From Lysobacterales bacterium (GTDB taxonomy: Bacteria; Pseudomonadota; Gammaproteobacteria; Xanthomonadales; SZUA-36): a stretch of DNA of 32,676 nt. The stretch covers positions 1 to 32,676 of the forward strand of contig JAOUCZ010000015.1 in assembly GCA_029859505.1 (NCBI GenBank), given 5' to 3'. Positions 15,154-23,275 of this stretch are shown here, piece by piece; positions within the stretch are counted from its first letter, which is position 1, and every line of letters starts with the position of its first letter. The notes beneath the pieces are model-generated. The model was not told the DNA's origin and made no database searches. It was given only the letters and a program-made list of their open reading frames with translations. A program made the position numbers and the translations under genes.

Positions 15154-16713
15154 TTAAAAACCTGCAATCGCGACCGCACCGCCCCTGCGCGGGTCACCGG
15201 CAGCACGAAACTCTCCATTGGGCAGGCGTGCAACTGCATGTACCCCGCCAAAGAACAGGTTGGTTTCCGGCCAGTGTTTCATGCCCGGCCATTCTGCCTC
15301 CAGCCCCTCCAATGCAGCGCTGGAAAAACCCGACTCCACATTCAAATGACTACGCTCAAGATGCAGTCGTGGCGCATTTACCGCTCCCTCAAGACTCATA
15401 TCAAACTCAAACACATTCGTCAGCACCTGGAGTATCGCACTGCGGATGCGGTTAGAACCTCCGGAGCCCAGTGCTATCTGTGCGCCGTCAGCCAGGCTGG
15501 CAATTGTTGGTGTCATCATTGAGGCAAGACGGATACCGGGTGGCGCACGGTGAAAACCACCCGGGTTCAGGTCTTCTTCGCCCAGCATATTGTTCATCAT
15601 GATACCGCTGCCCGGTAATACATAGGATGACCCTTCTCCATTGGACAAGGTCAGGCTGGCCAGGTTGCCCGCAGCATCGGCCACACTGATTTGTGTTGTT
15701 CCGCGCGTGGCAAGCCCGCCCGCCTGCAAGGTCTTGTTCCAGTTTGAGAGGTTTTCCCCTGACAGTATACTGGCCGCGGTTTCATCATCCAGCCCACTTT
15801 CCAGACCGTGGTGTTTACGTACCAGGCTGGACGCCTGCATCACGTTAGCCAGAGCAAGGGCATGCTGCGGACTGCCCCATTTATATTGCGCCAGCTGAAC
15901 CTTACTTATTAAAGACAATGCAAATGCAATCAGGCACCCGCCCGGTGAAGGCGGACTATTAACACTGATCCTGGCACCATGGGACTCAACGGTAATGGGC
16001 TTTCGCAGTACAACTTCATAAGACCGCAGGTCAACGGCGCTGATCAACCCGCCTTTCTGCTCACAGTCGCGCACCAACTGCCTGGCTGGATCACCCTCAT
16101 AAAACCATCTCGGGCCATGCCCGGCCAACGCCTCAAAGGTGTCCGCCAGGTCTGGATTATGGATAAACTCACCAATTTCGGCCAACCGGCCCGGAGCGAA
16201 CATGGGGGTAGCGAATGCCCTCGCCTCGGGAGTGGCGTTAATGATCGCTCCCAGGATTTCGTTGATATAGCTCTGCAACTTATTGATCCGCAGGCCCTCA
16301 CGCGCGAGGTGAACAGCCGGCTCAATAATTTTCTTCAAAGGTAAATGGCAATTCGCCTCATGGACCGCGAACAAACCTGCCACAACCCCGGGCACCGCAA
16401 TTGATCCAACGCCAATATGGAATTCCTGGGTGGTAGTGCCGAAATCTGCCTGGATAGGGTAAAAATCCAGCTCACCTGCCTTGGCTGAAGGTGTCTGTGT
16501 GAAAAAGTCGAATACCTTTGTATCACCGGCAGCGGTTTGCGCCAGCAAATAACCACCGCCACCAAGACTTGCCAACATCGGCTCGCTAACACAGGCAGCA
16601 CACATTGCCCCTAGTGCGGCGTCAAACGCATTGCCGCCCTCTTCGAGTAATATTTTGGCTGCTTTCGAGGTTTCCTTATGGCCTGAGGCCACAACCCCAA
16701 GGGGTTTTGTCAA
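15154..16713 (-). CDS. gamma-glutamyltransferase-like Ntn hydrolase, atypical
   Basis: The 519-residue protein starts at TTG 16713 with GGAG upstream. It has the GGT fold: a large-subunit region (SLGGGGYLL at 49-57, VPGVVAG at 108-114, NSPPSPGG at 252-259) and an autoprocessing Thr339 in GTTQISVADAAGN. Small-subunit motifs GSGIMMNNMLGEED and GSGGSNRIRSA follow. GGTs are made as proenzymes that cleave before the catalytic Thr and hydrolyse or transfer gamma-glutamyl groups. Two features are unusual. No signal peptide is seen, though most bacterial GGTs are periplasmic. Also, the hallmark FDFRETAP...R segment that binds the glutamyl alpha-carboxylate reads FDFFTQTPSAKAGE, with no Arg. The substrate may therefore not be glutathione. 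It separates rpsU from tsaD, which are often direct neighbours. Confidence 0.85.
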   Translation of the reverse strand: MTKPLGVVASGHKETSKAAKILLEEGGNAFDAALGAMCAACVSEPMLASLGGGGYLLAQTAAGDTKVFDFFTQTPSAKAGELDFYPIQADFGTTTQEFHIGVGSIAVPGVVAGLFAVHEANCHLPLKKIIEPAVHLAREGLRINKLQSYINEILGAIINATPEARAFATPMFAPGRLAEIGEFIHNPDLADTFEALAGHGPRWFYEGDPARQLVRDCEQKGGLISAVDLRSYEVVLRKPITVESHGARISVNSPPSPGGCLIAFALSLISKVQLAQYKWGSPQHALALANVMQASSLVRKHHGLESGLDDETAASILSGENLSNWNKTLQAGGLATRGTTQISVADAAGNLASLTLSNGEGSSYVLPGSGIMMNNMLGEEDLNPGGFHRAPPGIRLASMMTPTIASLADGAQIALGSGGSNRIRSAILQVLTNVFEFDMSLEGAVNAPRLHLERSHLNVESGFSSAALEGLEAEWPGMKHWPETNLFFGGVHAVARLPNGEFRAAGDPRRGGAVAIAGF

Positions 16714-16805
16714 AACCTGACTCCGATTGATTAACCAGACGCTATGTTAACCCAGCACACCGCGGGATTAATGAATTTGTTGTGATGAGTCTGTGCTTAA
16801 TCACA

Positions 16806-16828
16806 CTGTAAGCGCACTGTGCTTACAG
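16806..16828. promoter_or_regulatory. 8-bp perfect inverted repeat upstream of tsaD
   Basis: CTGTAAGC (16806-16813) and GCTTACAG (16821-16828) flank 7 nt in the 170-bp divergent gap between the GGT-like gene and tsaD. The size and spacing suit a dimeric regulator's operator; a short hairpin is the alternative. No regulator gene is adjacent. Confidence 0.35.
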
Positions 16829-16883
16829 CAGATTGTGCGCACATGATTTACAATTCCCCAATCTGATATTTTAGTGAAGCTTC

Positions 16884-17912
16884 ATGATAGTACTTGGCAT
16901 CGAAACATCCTGTGACGAAACCGGTGTAGCGCTGTACGACAGCGATGCCGGCCTGCTGGCGCATGCCCTGTTCAGCCAGGTTGAGATTCACGCTGAATAT
17001 GGCGGCGTCGTGCCGGAAATCGCCTCACGTGATCATGTACGAAAATTGTTACCACTGATTAACCAGTGCCTCAAAAAGGCCGGCTTAACACGTCATGACA
17101 TCGACGCGGTTGCCTATACTGCCGGACCGGGGTTGATTGGCGCCCTGCTGGTAGGCACCGCAGCCGGTCGCAGCATTGCCATGGCACTCGGTGTGCCGGG
17201 ATTGGCTGTCAACCACATGGAGGGTCACCTGTTGGCACCGATGCTGGAAACCGAACAACCAGTTGTACCGTTTGTAGCACTGTTGGTTTCCGGTGGTCAC
17301 TCCATGCTGGTGGAGGTACGAGCGATCGGTGAATACCAGATTCTTGGTGAAACACTGGATGACTCGGCAGGAGAGGCATTTGATAAAACCGCCAAGTTGC
17401 TCGGCCTCGGGTATCCCGGAGGCCCGGCGCTCGCAAAATTGGCCGAACAAGGTGATGCCGAACGATTTTCATTTCCCCGTCCGATGACCGACCGGCCCGG
17501 GCTGGAATTCAGTTTCAGCGGTTTAAAGACCCACACGCGTAACCTGTGGCTGAAAAGTGATAAGGATTCTAAAACCCAGGCTGATATCGCAGCAGGTTTC
17601 CAACAGGCCGTGGTTGACACCATGCTCATCAAGTGCCGCCGTGCGATGCAGCATACACGTGCTCAACAACTGGTGATCGCCGGTGGCGTAGGCGCCAACC
17701 TGTCGCTGCGGCAGACATTACAAAAAGCGGGTGAAAAATATGGCTGGAAGGTCACCTACCCGCGTCTTGAATTCTGCACCGATAACGGCGCCATGATTGC
17801 CTTTGCCGGATGCCAGCGACTGATGGCCGGCCAACACACCGGACCCGCACTGCAGGCCTTCCCCCGTTGGCCAATCGACCAGTTACCACCCATCGGGGCC
17901 GGAGGCTCCTGA
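16884..17912 (+). CDS. tsaD: tRNA N6-adenosine threonylcarbamoyltransferase
   Basis: The 342-residue protein has all TsaD/Kae1 marks: [15 protein letters not shown] at the N terminus, the metal-binding HMEGHLLAP (His x EGH, near 111-119), [11 protein letters not shown], the [22 protein letters not shown] block, and [10 protein letters not shown] toward the C terminus. With TsaB and TsaE it moves the threonylcarbamoyl group onto A37 of ANN-decoding tRNAs. Length is typical (about 337-345). It is divergent from the rpsU operon region and followed 22 bp later by folB, with which it is probably cotranscribed. Confidence 0.99.
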   Translation: MIVLGIETSCDETGVALYDSDAGLLAHALFSQVEIHAEYGGVVPEIASRDHVRKLLPLINQCLKKAGLTRHDIDAVAYTAGPGLIGALLVGTAAGRSIAMALGVPGLAVNHMEGHLLAPMLETEQPVVPFVALLVSGGHSMLVEVRAIGEYQILGETLDDSAGEAFDKTAKLLGLGYPGGPALAKLAEQGDAERFSFPRPMTDRPGLEFSFSGLKTHTRNLWLKSDKDSKTQADIAAGFQQAVVDTMLIKCRRAMQHTRAQQLVIAGGVGANLSLRQTLQKAGEKYGWKVTYPRLEFCTDNGAMIAFAGCQRLMAGQHTGPALQAFPRWPIDQLPPIGAGGS

Positions 17913-17934
17913 TCCAAATGGAGACATTTTCTGC

Positions 17935-18294
17935 ATGACCATGGACCGTGTATTTATCGAAGATTTACGTATCCAGACCGTGATAGGCATATTCGACTGG
18001 GAACGTGAAATCACCCAGACCATCAGCATTGACCTGCAAATGGCATTTGATATCAGCCGCGCGGCTGAAAGTGACGATATCGTGGACACCCTGGATTACA
18101 AGGCGGTTTCAAAACGCCTCATCCAGTTTGTGGAGGCAAGTGAGTTTCAACTGGTAGAAGCACTGGCCGGTCATTGCGCCCGCATCGTGCTGGATGAGTT
18201 CCCGGTAAGCTGGTTACGGCTCAAATTAAGCAAACCGGGCGCAGTGCGCGGTTCCAGTGCCGTTGGCGTCATAATCGAACGCGGAAAAACCTAG
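17935..18294 (+). CDS. folB: dihydroneopterin aldolase
   Basis: The 119-residue protein has the FolB pattern DRVFIEDLRIQTVIGIFDWERE, with the conserved Glu in the WERE turn, TLDYKAVSKRL in the middle and KLSKPGAV with the catalytic Lys. It cleaves 7,8-dihydroneopterin to 6-hydroxymethyl-7,8-dihydropterin plus glycolaldehyde in folate synthesis; many members also epimerise. The next gene, folK, uses its product. Start at 17935 follows GGAG by 11 nt; a second ATG at 17941 is also possible. Confidence 0.97.
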   Translation: MTMDRVFIEDLRIQTVIGIFDWEREITQTISIDLQMAFDISRAAESDDIVDTLDYKAVSKRLIQFVEASEFQLVEALAGHCARIVLDEFPVSWLRLKLSKPGAVRGSSAVGVIIERGKT

Positions 18295-18319
18295 TGCCCA
18301 TTCACTTGAGGTGCTCACA

Positions 18320-18808
18320 ATGAGTTTTGCCTGGCTGGGCCTGGGCTCCAATGTCTCTGCTGAGACTCATATTCGAGCCGGCATCCTTGAGCTTGAAAAA
18401 GACTTTGAGAATGTTGCTCTTTCGCCGGTCTATTCAAGCAATAGTGTGGGCTTTGATGGTGATGACTTCATTAACCTGGTCGCCCGTGTGGAAACCGAAT
18501 TACACCCCATGGAACTTCGTCAGTACCTGCGTGATCTGGAGGACCGTTTTGGCCGCAAGCGGAATGTGGAAAAATTTTCCGATCGTTCACTTGATATCGA
18601 TATCCTGTTATATGATGACCTCGTACTACTGTCCCCTGTCCTGGAGATACCACGCGCCGAGATTCTGAAGTTCTCTCATGTACTCAAGCCGCTGGCTGAT
18701 CTTGAGCCCGAACTGATCCATCCCACTGAACTTCGGTCCATGTCCGAAATCTGGGAGGCATCAGGGATGGATGATAGTTGTTTGCGTTTGCTGGAAGGCT
18801 TCGCTTAG
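18320..18808 (+). CDS. folK: 2-amino-4-hydroxy-6-hydroxymethyldihydropteridine pyrophosphokinase
   Basis: From ATG 18320 (GAGGT 7 nt upstream) the protein has 162 residues, the usual HPPK size. A GTG at 18311 would add only three residues. Motifs include WLGLGSNV, SPVYSSNSVGF, DLEDRFGR and the HPPK signature KFSDRSLDIDILLYDD, whose aspartates bind Mg2+. It transfers pyrophosphate from ATP to 6-hydroxymethyldihydropterin, directly after FolB. The first structured-repeat copy begins at the base after its stop codon. Confidence 0.97.
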   Translation: MSFAWLGLGSNVSAETHIRAGILELEKDFENVALSPVYSSNSVGFDGDDFINLVARVETELHPMELRQYLRDLEDRFGRKRNVEKFSDRSLDIDILLYDDLVLLSPVLEIPRAEILKFSHVLKPLADLEPELIHPTELRSMSEIWEASGMDDSCLRLLEGFA

Positions 18809-18925
18809 GGTGCGTTATTTATAACGCACCATTAACCCTTGGCAACGGGAGCAACGCATGGGTTACGGCCCAGGCCGCCCTCTCGACGGGTTGCCCGTCT
18901 CACCTTGCAAATAACCCACCCTACG
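18809..18925. repeat. structured intergenic repeat, copy 1
   Basis: This copy has three structural parts. First is a 10-bp stem GGTGCGTTAT/ATAACGCACC (18809-18830). Second is an outer stem TGGGTTA/TAACCCA (18859-18865 with 18912-18918). Third, inside the outer stem, are CGGCC/GGCCG and a hairpin GACGGG-TTG-CCCGTC (18885-18899). It ends CCACCCTACG. It is closely similar to 20966-21085 in the same orientation, with compensatory differences in stems. It lies between convergent folK and the SDR gene. An 8-bp hairpin AACCTCAC/GTGAGGTT (18934-18962) follows at the SDR stop. Confidence 0.85.
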
Positions 18926-18960
18926 CACACCTAAACCTCACGAATCGACTACAAGTGAGG

Positions 18961-19710
18961 TTAGACATTCAAGCTCCGTCCACCATCCACGGCTAAAATC
19001 TGGCCGGTGACATAGGGTGCATCCAGGCCCAGGTAGGCAACCGCCGAGGCGATGTCTTCAGGCCGTCCGGCGCGGCCCATAACGACCTTTTCCAGAATAC
19101 CCTGCTGGTGACCCGGGTCATTTTCATTCTCAGGCCAGAGAATAGCACCGGGAGCGACGCCATTGACGCGGATCTCCGGACCCAGCTCCTTTGCCAGGGC
19201 GAGGGTCATCATCTGTAAACCGGCCTTGGCCATGCAGTACACCGCATGACCGGGCATGGGTTTCACTGCATGTACATCCAACAGGTTCACCACACTGCCC
19301 CCGGCGGAGGCCAGTTCCGGTACCAGTGCCTGTGTCAGGAAGTACGGACCGCGAAGGTTGCTGTCCATCAGGTCGTCCCATTGCTCAGCGCTGGTGTTGC
19401 CAACCGAAGTCGGGAAAAAGCGCGAGGCATTGTTGACCAGTAAATCCAGTTGACCGGTACGGGCCTTTATCAACTCGACGAGCCGGTTGGTATCTTCCGC
19501 TTTACCAAGATCCGCCTGCACAATGGTCGCGCTTGCTGCCCGTTGCGCGTTTAGTTTATCTGCCAACCTGCCTACGGAATCGCTGCTGCTATGGTAATGC
19601 AGAAAGACATCGCAGCCACGTTGGTGCAAGGTTTCTGCAATACAGGCACCAATACGCCGGGCTGCCCCGGTGACAAGTGCTTGCGCTGGTAACGCTCCGG
19701 CTCTGGACAT
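18961..19710 (-). CDS. SDR-family pteridine reductase-like protein
   Basis: From ATG 19710 the protein has 249 residues; a longer frame to 19809 would overlap midA. The NADP-binding TGAARRIG (14-21) with paired arginines, NNASRFFPT (93-101), and the triad D145-Y158-K162 (with Asp in place of the usual SDR Ser) are the signature of pteridine reductases such as PTR1 and E. coli FolM (dihydromonapterin/dihydrofolate reductase). It would reduce dihydropterins or dihydrofolate with NADPH. Its place beside folB and folK supports a folate/pterin role. The C terminus DAPYVTGQILAVDGGRSL is normal for SDRs. It is divergent from midA with only 30 bp between start codons. Confidence 0.9.
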   Translation of the reverse strand: MSRAGALPAQALVTGAARRIGACIAETLHQRGCDVFLHYHSSSDSVGRLADKLNAQRAASATIVQADLGKAEDTNRLVELIKARTGQLDLLVNNASRFFPTSVGNTSAEQWDDLMDSNLRGPYFLTQALVPELASAGGSVVNLLDVHAVKPMPGHAVYCMAKAGLQMMTLALAKELGPEIRVNGVAPGAILWPENENDPGHQQGILEKVVMGRAGRPEDIASAVAYLGLDAPYVTGQILAVDGGRSLNV

Positions 19711-19740
19711 TGTTGATTCACTCACTGAAACTACCCGCCT

Positions 19741-20937
19741 ATGTGCTCTGCAAATACAAATAGCATCCTGCCCGAACCACCGGAAGAGCTCAAGCACTTG
19801 AGTACGCAACTGGCCAGTCGCATACGTGAAACCATTGATCGAAAAGGACCCATTCCGTTTTCAGAATACATGGAAATGGCGCTCTACGAACCCGGCCTTG
19901 GCTATTACAGCGCCGGCCTGCAGAAGTTTGGTGAGGGTGGAGACTTTGTCACTGCACCGCAACTGGGTGACGTTTTTGCACGCTGCCTGGCGAAACAGAT
20001 CGAACAGGTAAGCGCCGAACTTGGTCAGTTCGAAATTATTGAGGCCGGTGCCGGCAGCGGAATACTCGCAGCGGATTTACTTAAAACCCTTGAATCAGGT
20101 AATCCGCCAACACGCTACCGGATACTGGAACGCAGTGGCTATCTGCGCCAGGTTCAGAAGGAAACCCTGGGCCGGCTTGTACCGCAGTGGATGGATAGAA
20201 TCAGCTGGCTGGATGCACCGCCTGAGGAGAACTGGCAAGGTGTTTTCCTGGCCAATGAGGTACTCGATGCATTGACGGTTGAGCGGTTTTGCGTTGAGTC
20301 AGAGGACGTGAGGCAATTGCAGGTTGCCAACGGCCCCGCCGGTTTCGATTGGCATAAAGGAAATTTCTCGAACAAAACACAGGCACAGATACAAGCCGTC
20401 TTATCCGGTCTGGCACACTATCCGGCAAGCGGCTATTGCTCCGAAGTAAACACCAGCCTGCCCGCCTGGTTGCAAACTGTAACCTCCAGCCTGCAAAAAG
20501 GCCTGGCACTGTTTATTGACTACGGCTATACACGAAAGGACTACTACCAGCCTCAACGCCGGGACGGTACCTTGATCTGTCATTACAGGCACCGCGCCCA
20601 TGACGACCCCTTCACATGGCCTGGACTGACGGATATCAGTGCCTCGGTTGATTTCACCGCGCTGGCCCAAGCCGCTGATGAGTGCGGGCTTGAGGTTAGC
20701 GGTTATACGACCCAGGTGATGTTCTTAATGGCTTGTGGATTAGACCAGTTGATTAGCGAATCCATGAGTCTGCCGGAAGTGGAGCGTGTCAGTATGAACA
20801 ACCAGATACGCCGGCTGACACTGCCCGGTGAAATGGGTGAGCGCTTTCAAGTGATGGCCCTGAGTCGCGGTCTTGAAGAGGAATTAAGCGAAGACCTGAT
20901 CGGTTTCTCAATCTCTGATCTCTGCCACCGCTTGTAA
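19741..20937 (+). CDS. MidA/NDUFAF7-family SAM-dependent methyltransferase (DUF185)
   Basis: The 398-residue protein shows IPFSEYMEMALYEPGLGYYS (38-57), FGEGGDFVTAPQLGDVFARCLA (63-84) and the SAM-binding EAGAGSGILAADLL (101-114), then LANEVLDAL and LFIDYGYTRKDYY, all typical of COG1565. Eukaryotic NDUFAF7 methylates an arginine of complex I subunit NDUFS2; the bacterial substrate is not settled. The divergent start region with the SDR gene is so short that the promoters must overlap coding sequence, or the true start is a little downstream. It is followed by structured-repeat copy 2. Confidence 0.92.
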   Translation: MCSANTNSILPEPPEELKHLSTQLASRIRETIDRKGPIPFSEYMEMALYEPGLGYYSAGLQKFGEGGDFVTAPQLGDVFARCLAKQIEQVSAELGQFEIIEAGAGSGILAADLLKTLESGNPPTRYRILERSGYLRQVQKETLGRLVPQWMDRISWLDAPPEENWQGVFLANEVLDALTVERFCVESEDVRQLQVANGPAGFDWHKGNFSNKTQAQIQAVLSGLAHYPASGYCSEVNTSLPAWLQTVTSSLQKGLALFIDYGYTRKDYYQPQRRDGTLICHYRHRAHDDPFTWPGLTDISASVDFTALAQAADECGLEVSGYTTQVMFLMACGLDQLISESMSLPEVERVSMNNQIRRLTLPGEMGERFQVMALSRGLEEELSEDLIGFSISDLCHRL

Positions 20938-20965
20938 ACACCCCGAAACTCACCACCTGCCCGTT

Positions 20966-21085
20966 GGATGCGTTATTTATAACGCACCATTAGTCTTGGG
21001 GGTGACGGGGGTGACGCGTGGGTAACGGCCCAGGCCGCCCTCTCAAGCGGTTCCCGCTTTCACCTTGTGAGTTACCCACCCTACG
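20966..21085. repeat. structured intergenic repeat, copy 2
   Basis: This is the same element as at 18809-18925, in the same orientation, 2.16 kb away. Stem 1 is TGCGTTAT/ATAACGCA (20969-20986). The outer stem is GTGGGTAAC/GTTACCCAC (21018-21026 with 21071-21079). The inner hairpin is AAGCGG-TTC-CCGCTT (21045-21059), and the end is CCACCCTACG. The core ACGGCCCAGGCCGCCCTCTC is identical in both copies. It lies between convergent midA and cca and overlaps the cca stop codon by 5 bp. Confidence 0.85.
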
Positions 21086-22310
21086 GTGCCAGAGTGGCTA
21101 TTGCTTCAATCCGGGCCTTACGCAGACGCTTGCCTACTTCCGGACCGCTGATGCCTTTTAAATCCAGATCTCTGGCACGGATATCTGCGCTGGCCCGGTA
21201 AGCACGTTGCAAATATTGCCCCTGTGGGTACGGGCGGTCCTGCAGGCCTTTGCGGCCACGGTAGTCAGCCTCGCAGGCCGCTACAAAACCCGACAAAATC
21301 TCCGGTTGACGGAATGCATCCAACTTCTCCAGCAAACGAAGACTTGTTAAAGGGCGGGCCTCGAGTATGCGATGACATCTTAGGTGGAGCAGGCAAACCT
21401 TGCGTGCAAGATCATGCATGGCATTGGGTGCCTTGAGACGTTCGCAAACAGCATCTACCAGCGGCACTCCCTCAGATTCATGACCCCTGTGTGATGGCCA
21501 TTCCTGTTGCGGCGTAATGCCTTTGCCAAGATCGTGCAATAAGACGGCAAAGATGACACTGGCAGAACCTGGACTGAGGCCTGCTGCCATATCCAGGGAC
21601 ATCAGCAGGTGAACTCCTGTGTCGATCTCTGGATGATATTTTTCAGGTTGAGGCACCCCAAACAGACAGTTGACCTCGGGCAGCAATACTTCCAATGCAC
21701 CACATTCTCGTAGCACACTGACAAACTCCGATGGTTTCTCCGCTTCCATTGCCCGTTCAACCTCACGCCAGATACGTTCCGCCGCCAGGTATTGAAGCTC
21801 GCCGGACTCCGTGATTTCCCGCATCAGGGCCAGTGTCGATGAATGCACTCGAAAACCCAAACTGGCAAAACGTGCGGCAAAACGTGCGACCCGCAAAACA
21901 CGCAAGGGGTCTTCTACGAAAGCACTGGAAACATGCCGCAGGACCTTTTGCTCCAGATCCCGCTGACCACCGTAAGGGTCTACCAGGTTACCATTTTCAT
22001 CACGGGCGATGGCATTGATAGTCAGGTCACGTCGATGGAGATCTTCTTCAAGTGTGACACCGGGATGAAAATCCACCCTGAAACCATGGTATCCATGGCC
22101 GGATTTTTTCTCGGTTCGAGCCAGCGCATATTCCTCACCGTTTTTGGGGTGCAGAAATACCGGGAAGGAAGCACCGACCTGTCTGAAGCCCTGCTTCAAC
22201 ATTTCTTCCGGCGTACTTCCAACCACAACCCAGTCCCGCTCTGCTGCTTTCCGCCCTAAAAGTGCATCGCGAACGGCACCACCAACCAGGTAGGTTTTTG
22301 GAGTTTTCAA
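21081..22310 (-). CDS. cca: CCA tRNA nucleotidyltransferase with HD domain
   Basis: The 409-residue protein starts at a TTG whose last bases form TTGA with the stop of the upstream gene, a 4-nt overlap pointing to coupled translation. The nucleotidyltransferase head has YLVGGAVRDALLG (7-19) and ERDWVVVG (24-31) with catalytic carboxylates. The template-forming neck includes EDLHRRDLTINAIA and EDPLRVLRVARFAARF. The C-terminal HD phosphohydrolase domain has HDLGKGI and HRGHE, as in E. coli-type Cca. It adds or repairs the 3' CCA of tRNAs without a template. It is last in a minus-strand series after slt and the NDUFA9-like gene. Confidence 0.97.
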   Translation of the reverse strand: MKTPKTYLVGGAVRDALLGRKAAERDWVVVGSTPEEMLKQGFRQVGASFPVFLHPKNGEEYALARTEKKSGHGYHGFRVDFHPGVTLEEDLHRRDLTINAIARDENGNLVDPYGGQRDLEQKVLRHVSSAFVEDPLRVLRVARFAARFASLGFRVHSSTLALMREITESGELQYLAAERIWREVERAMEAEKPSEFVSVLRECGALEVLLPEVNCLFGVPQPEKYHPEIDTGVHLLMSLDMAAGLSPGSASVIFAVLLHDLGKGITPQQEWPSHRGHESEGVPLVDAVCERLKAPNAMHDLARKVCLLHLRCHRILEARPLTSLRLLEKLDAFRQPEILSGFVAACEADYRGRKGLQDRPYPQGQYLQRAYRASADIRARDLDLKGISGPEVGKRLRKARIEAIATLAP

Positions 22311-23245
22311 CGGCGCGGTTGCCGCCGCAAGGCCTGCAGGCGGCGTTGTCGGGCCGAGCCGTTCAGGTAAGCCGGAACGACCAGGTCTATGCCCAGGGGA
22401 TCAACATGAAAATAGGCAAACCCGTTTTGACTGCTTGTATTGTCGGTCTTCAGTGACAGATAGTTGTCCCAGGAAAAAGGCTTGCCGGGCACCAGGTTCA
22501 TCGTCATGGCCATGGCGGCTGACAATGGTCGGGGGAGACCGATAACATAGCTGCGCTTATCCAGTGTTTTTGCAGTCCACTTGACCAGTTCTTTCAGTGT
22601 GAATACTTGCGGACCACCCAACTCATAACTGTTGCCCCAGGTCATCGGGTCATCCAGTGACGCTGCCATTACGGATGCGACATCTCCTGCAAAGACTGGC
22701 TGCAGACGCGCTTTGGGACATGCCAGCGGCATAAATGGACTCAATTTCAACATACCGGCAAAGCGGTTAAAAAACTCATCGCCACGACCAAAAATGACCG
22801 AAGGCTCGAAAATAGTGACATTGATATCATCAACAGAGCGCAGCAACTGCTCTGCCTCTCCCTTTGTTTTCAGATAATGACTACGGCCTTTACCAGCATT
22901 CAGTGCGCTCAGGTGAAGCAACCGGGTTACACCCGCTTTTTGACAGGCCTTGATGATGCCTTCCACCAGTTCGACATGAACCTTGTGAAAGCCCTTTCCA
23001 CCACCTCCGCTTTCATTGAGGATACCGGCCATGCTGACCACTGCATCAGCCCCGGTAAACTGTTCAACCAGGACATCGTGATCATAGACATCAGCCTGGA
23101 CCAGCTTGACACCGGGTAACATATTCAGATTGCCACGGTGGACGGCATCCCGGGTGAGTACGACACATTGATGCTGTTCTTCTGTAAGTGCGCGTAGAAG
23201 ATATCTCCCGAAAAACCCGCTGGCACCAATCAATACAATTTGCAT
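22307..23245 (-). CDS. NDUFA9-like NAD(P)-binding epimerase-family protein
   Basis: The 312-residue atypical SDR has a Rossmann motif GASGFFGRYL (8-17), VSMAGILNE in place of the usual NNAG, LHLSALNA and YLKTKGEAE (Y-x3-K). A long C-terminal half holds FEPSVIFGRGDEFFNRFA. This is the complex I NDUFA9 subunit-like family of alphaproteobacterial and mitochondrial proteins, also common as free NAD(P)-binding proteins in other bacteria. It has no membrane segment. Function is unknown here; a sugar- or quinone-related oxidoreductase is possible. It overlaps cca by 4 nt and begins 30 bp after the slt stop. Confidence 0.88.
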   Translation of the reverse strand: MQIVLIGASGFFGRYLLRALTEEQHQCVVLTRDAVHRGNLNMLPGVKLVQADVYDHDVLVEQFTGADAVVSMAGILNESGGGGKGFHKVHVELVEGIIKACQKAGVTRLLHLSALNAGKGRSHYLKTKGEAEQLLRSVDDINVTIFEPSVIFGRGDEFFNRFAGMLKLSPFMPLACPKARLQPVFAGDVASVMAASLDDPMTWGNSYELGGPQVFTLKELVKWTAKTLDKRSYVIGLPRPLSAAMAMTMNLVPGKPFSWDNYLSLKTDNTSSQNGFAYFHVDPLGIDLVVPAYLNGSARQRRLQALRRQPRR

Positions 23246-23275
23246 GTCATTTCCTCATTACCACTTGCTTGAGTC

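Noticed and set aside
18809-21085. CRISPR array
   Set aside because: Only two copies 2.16 kb apart with genes between them; no regular short spacers and no cas genes.
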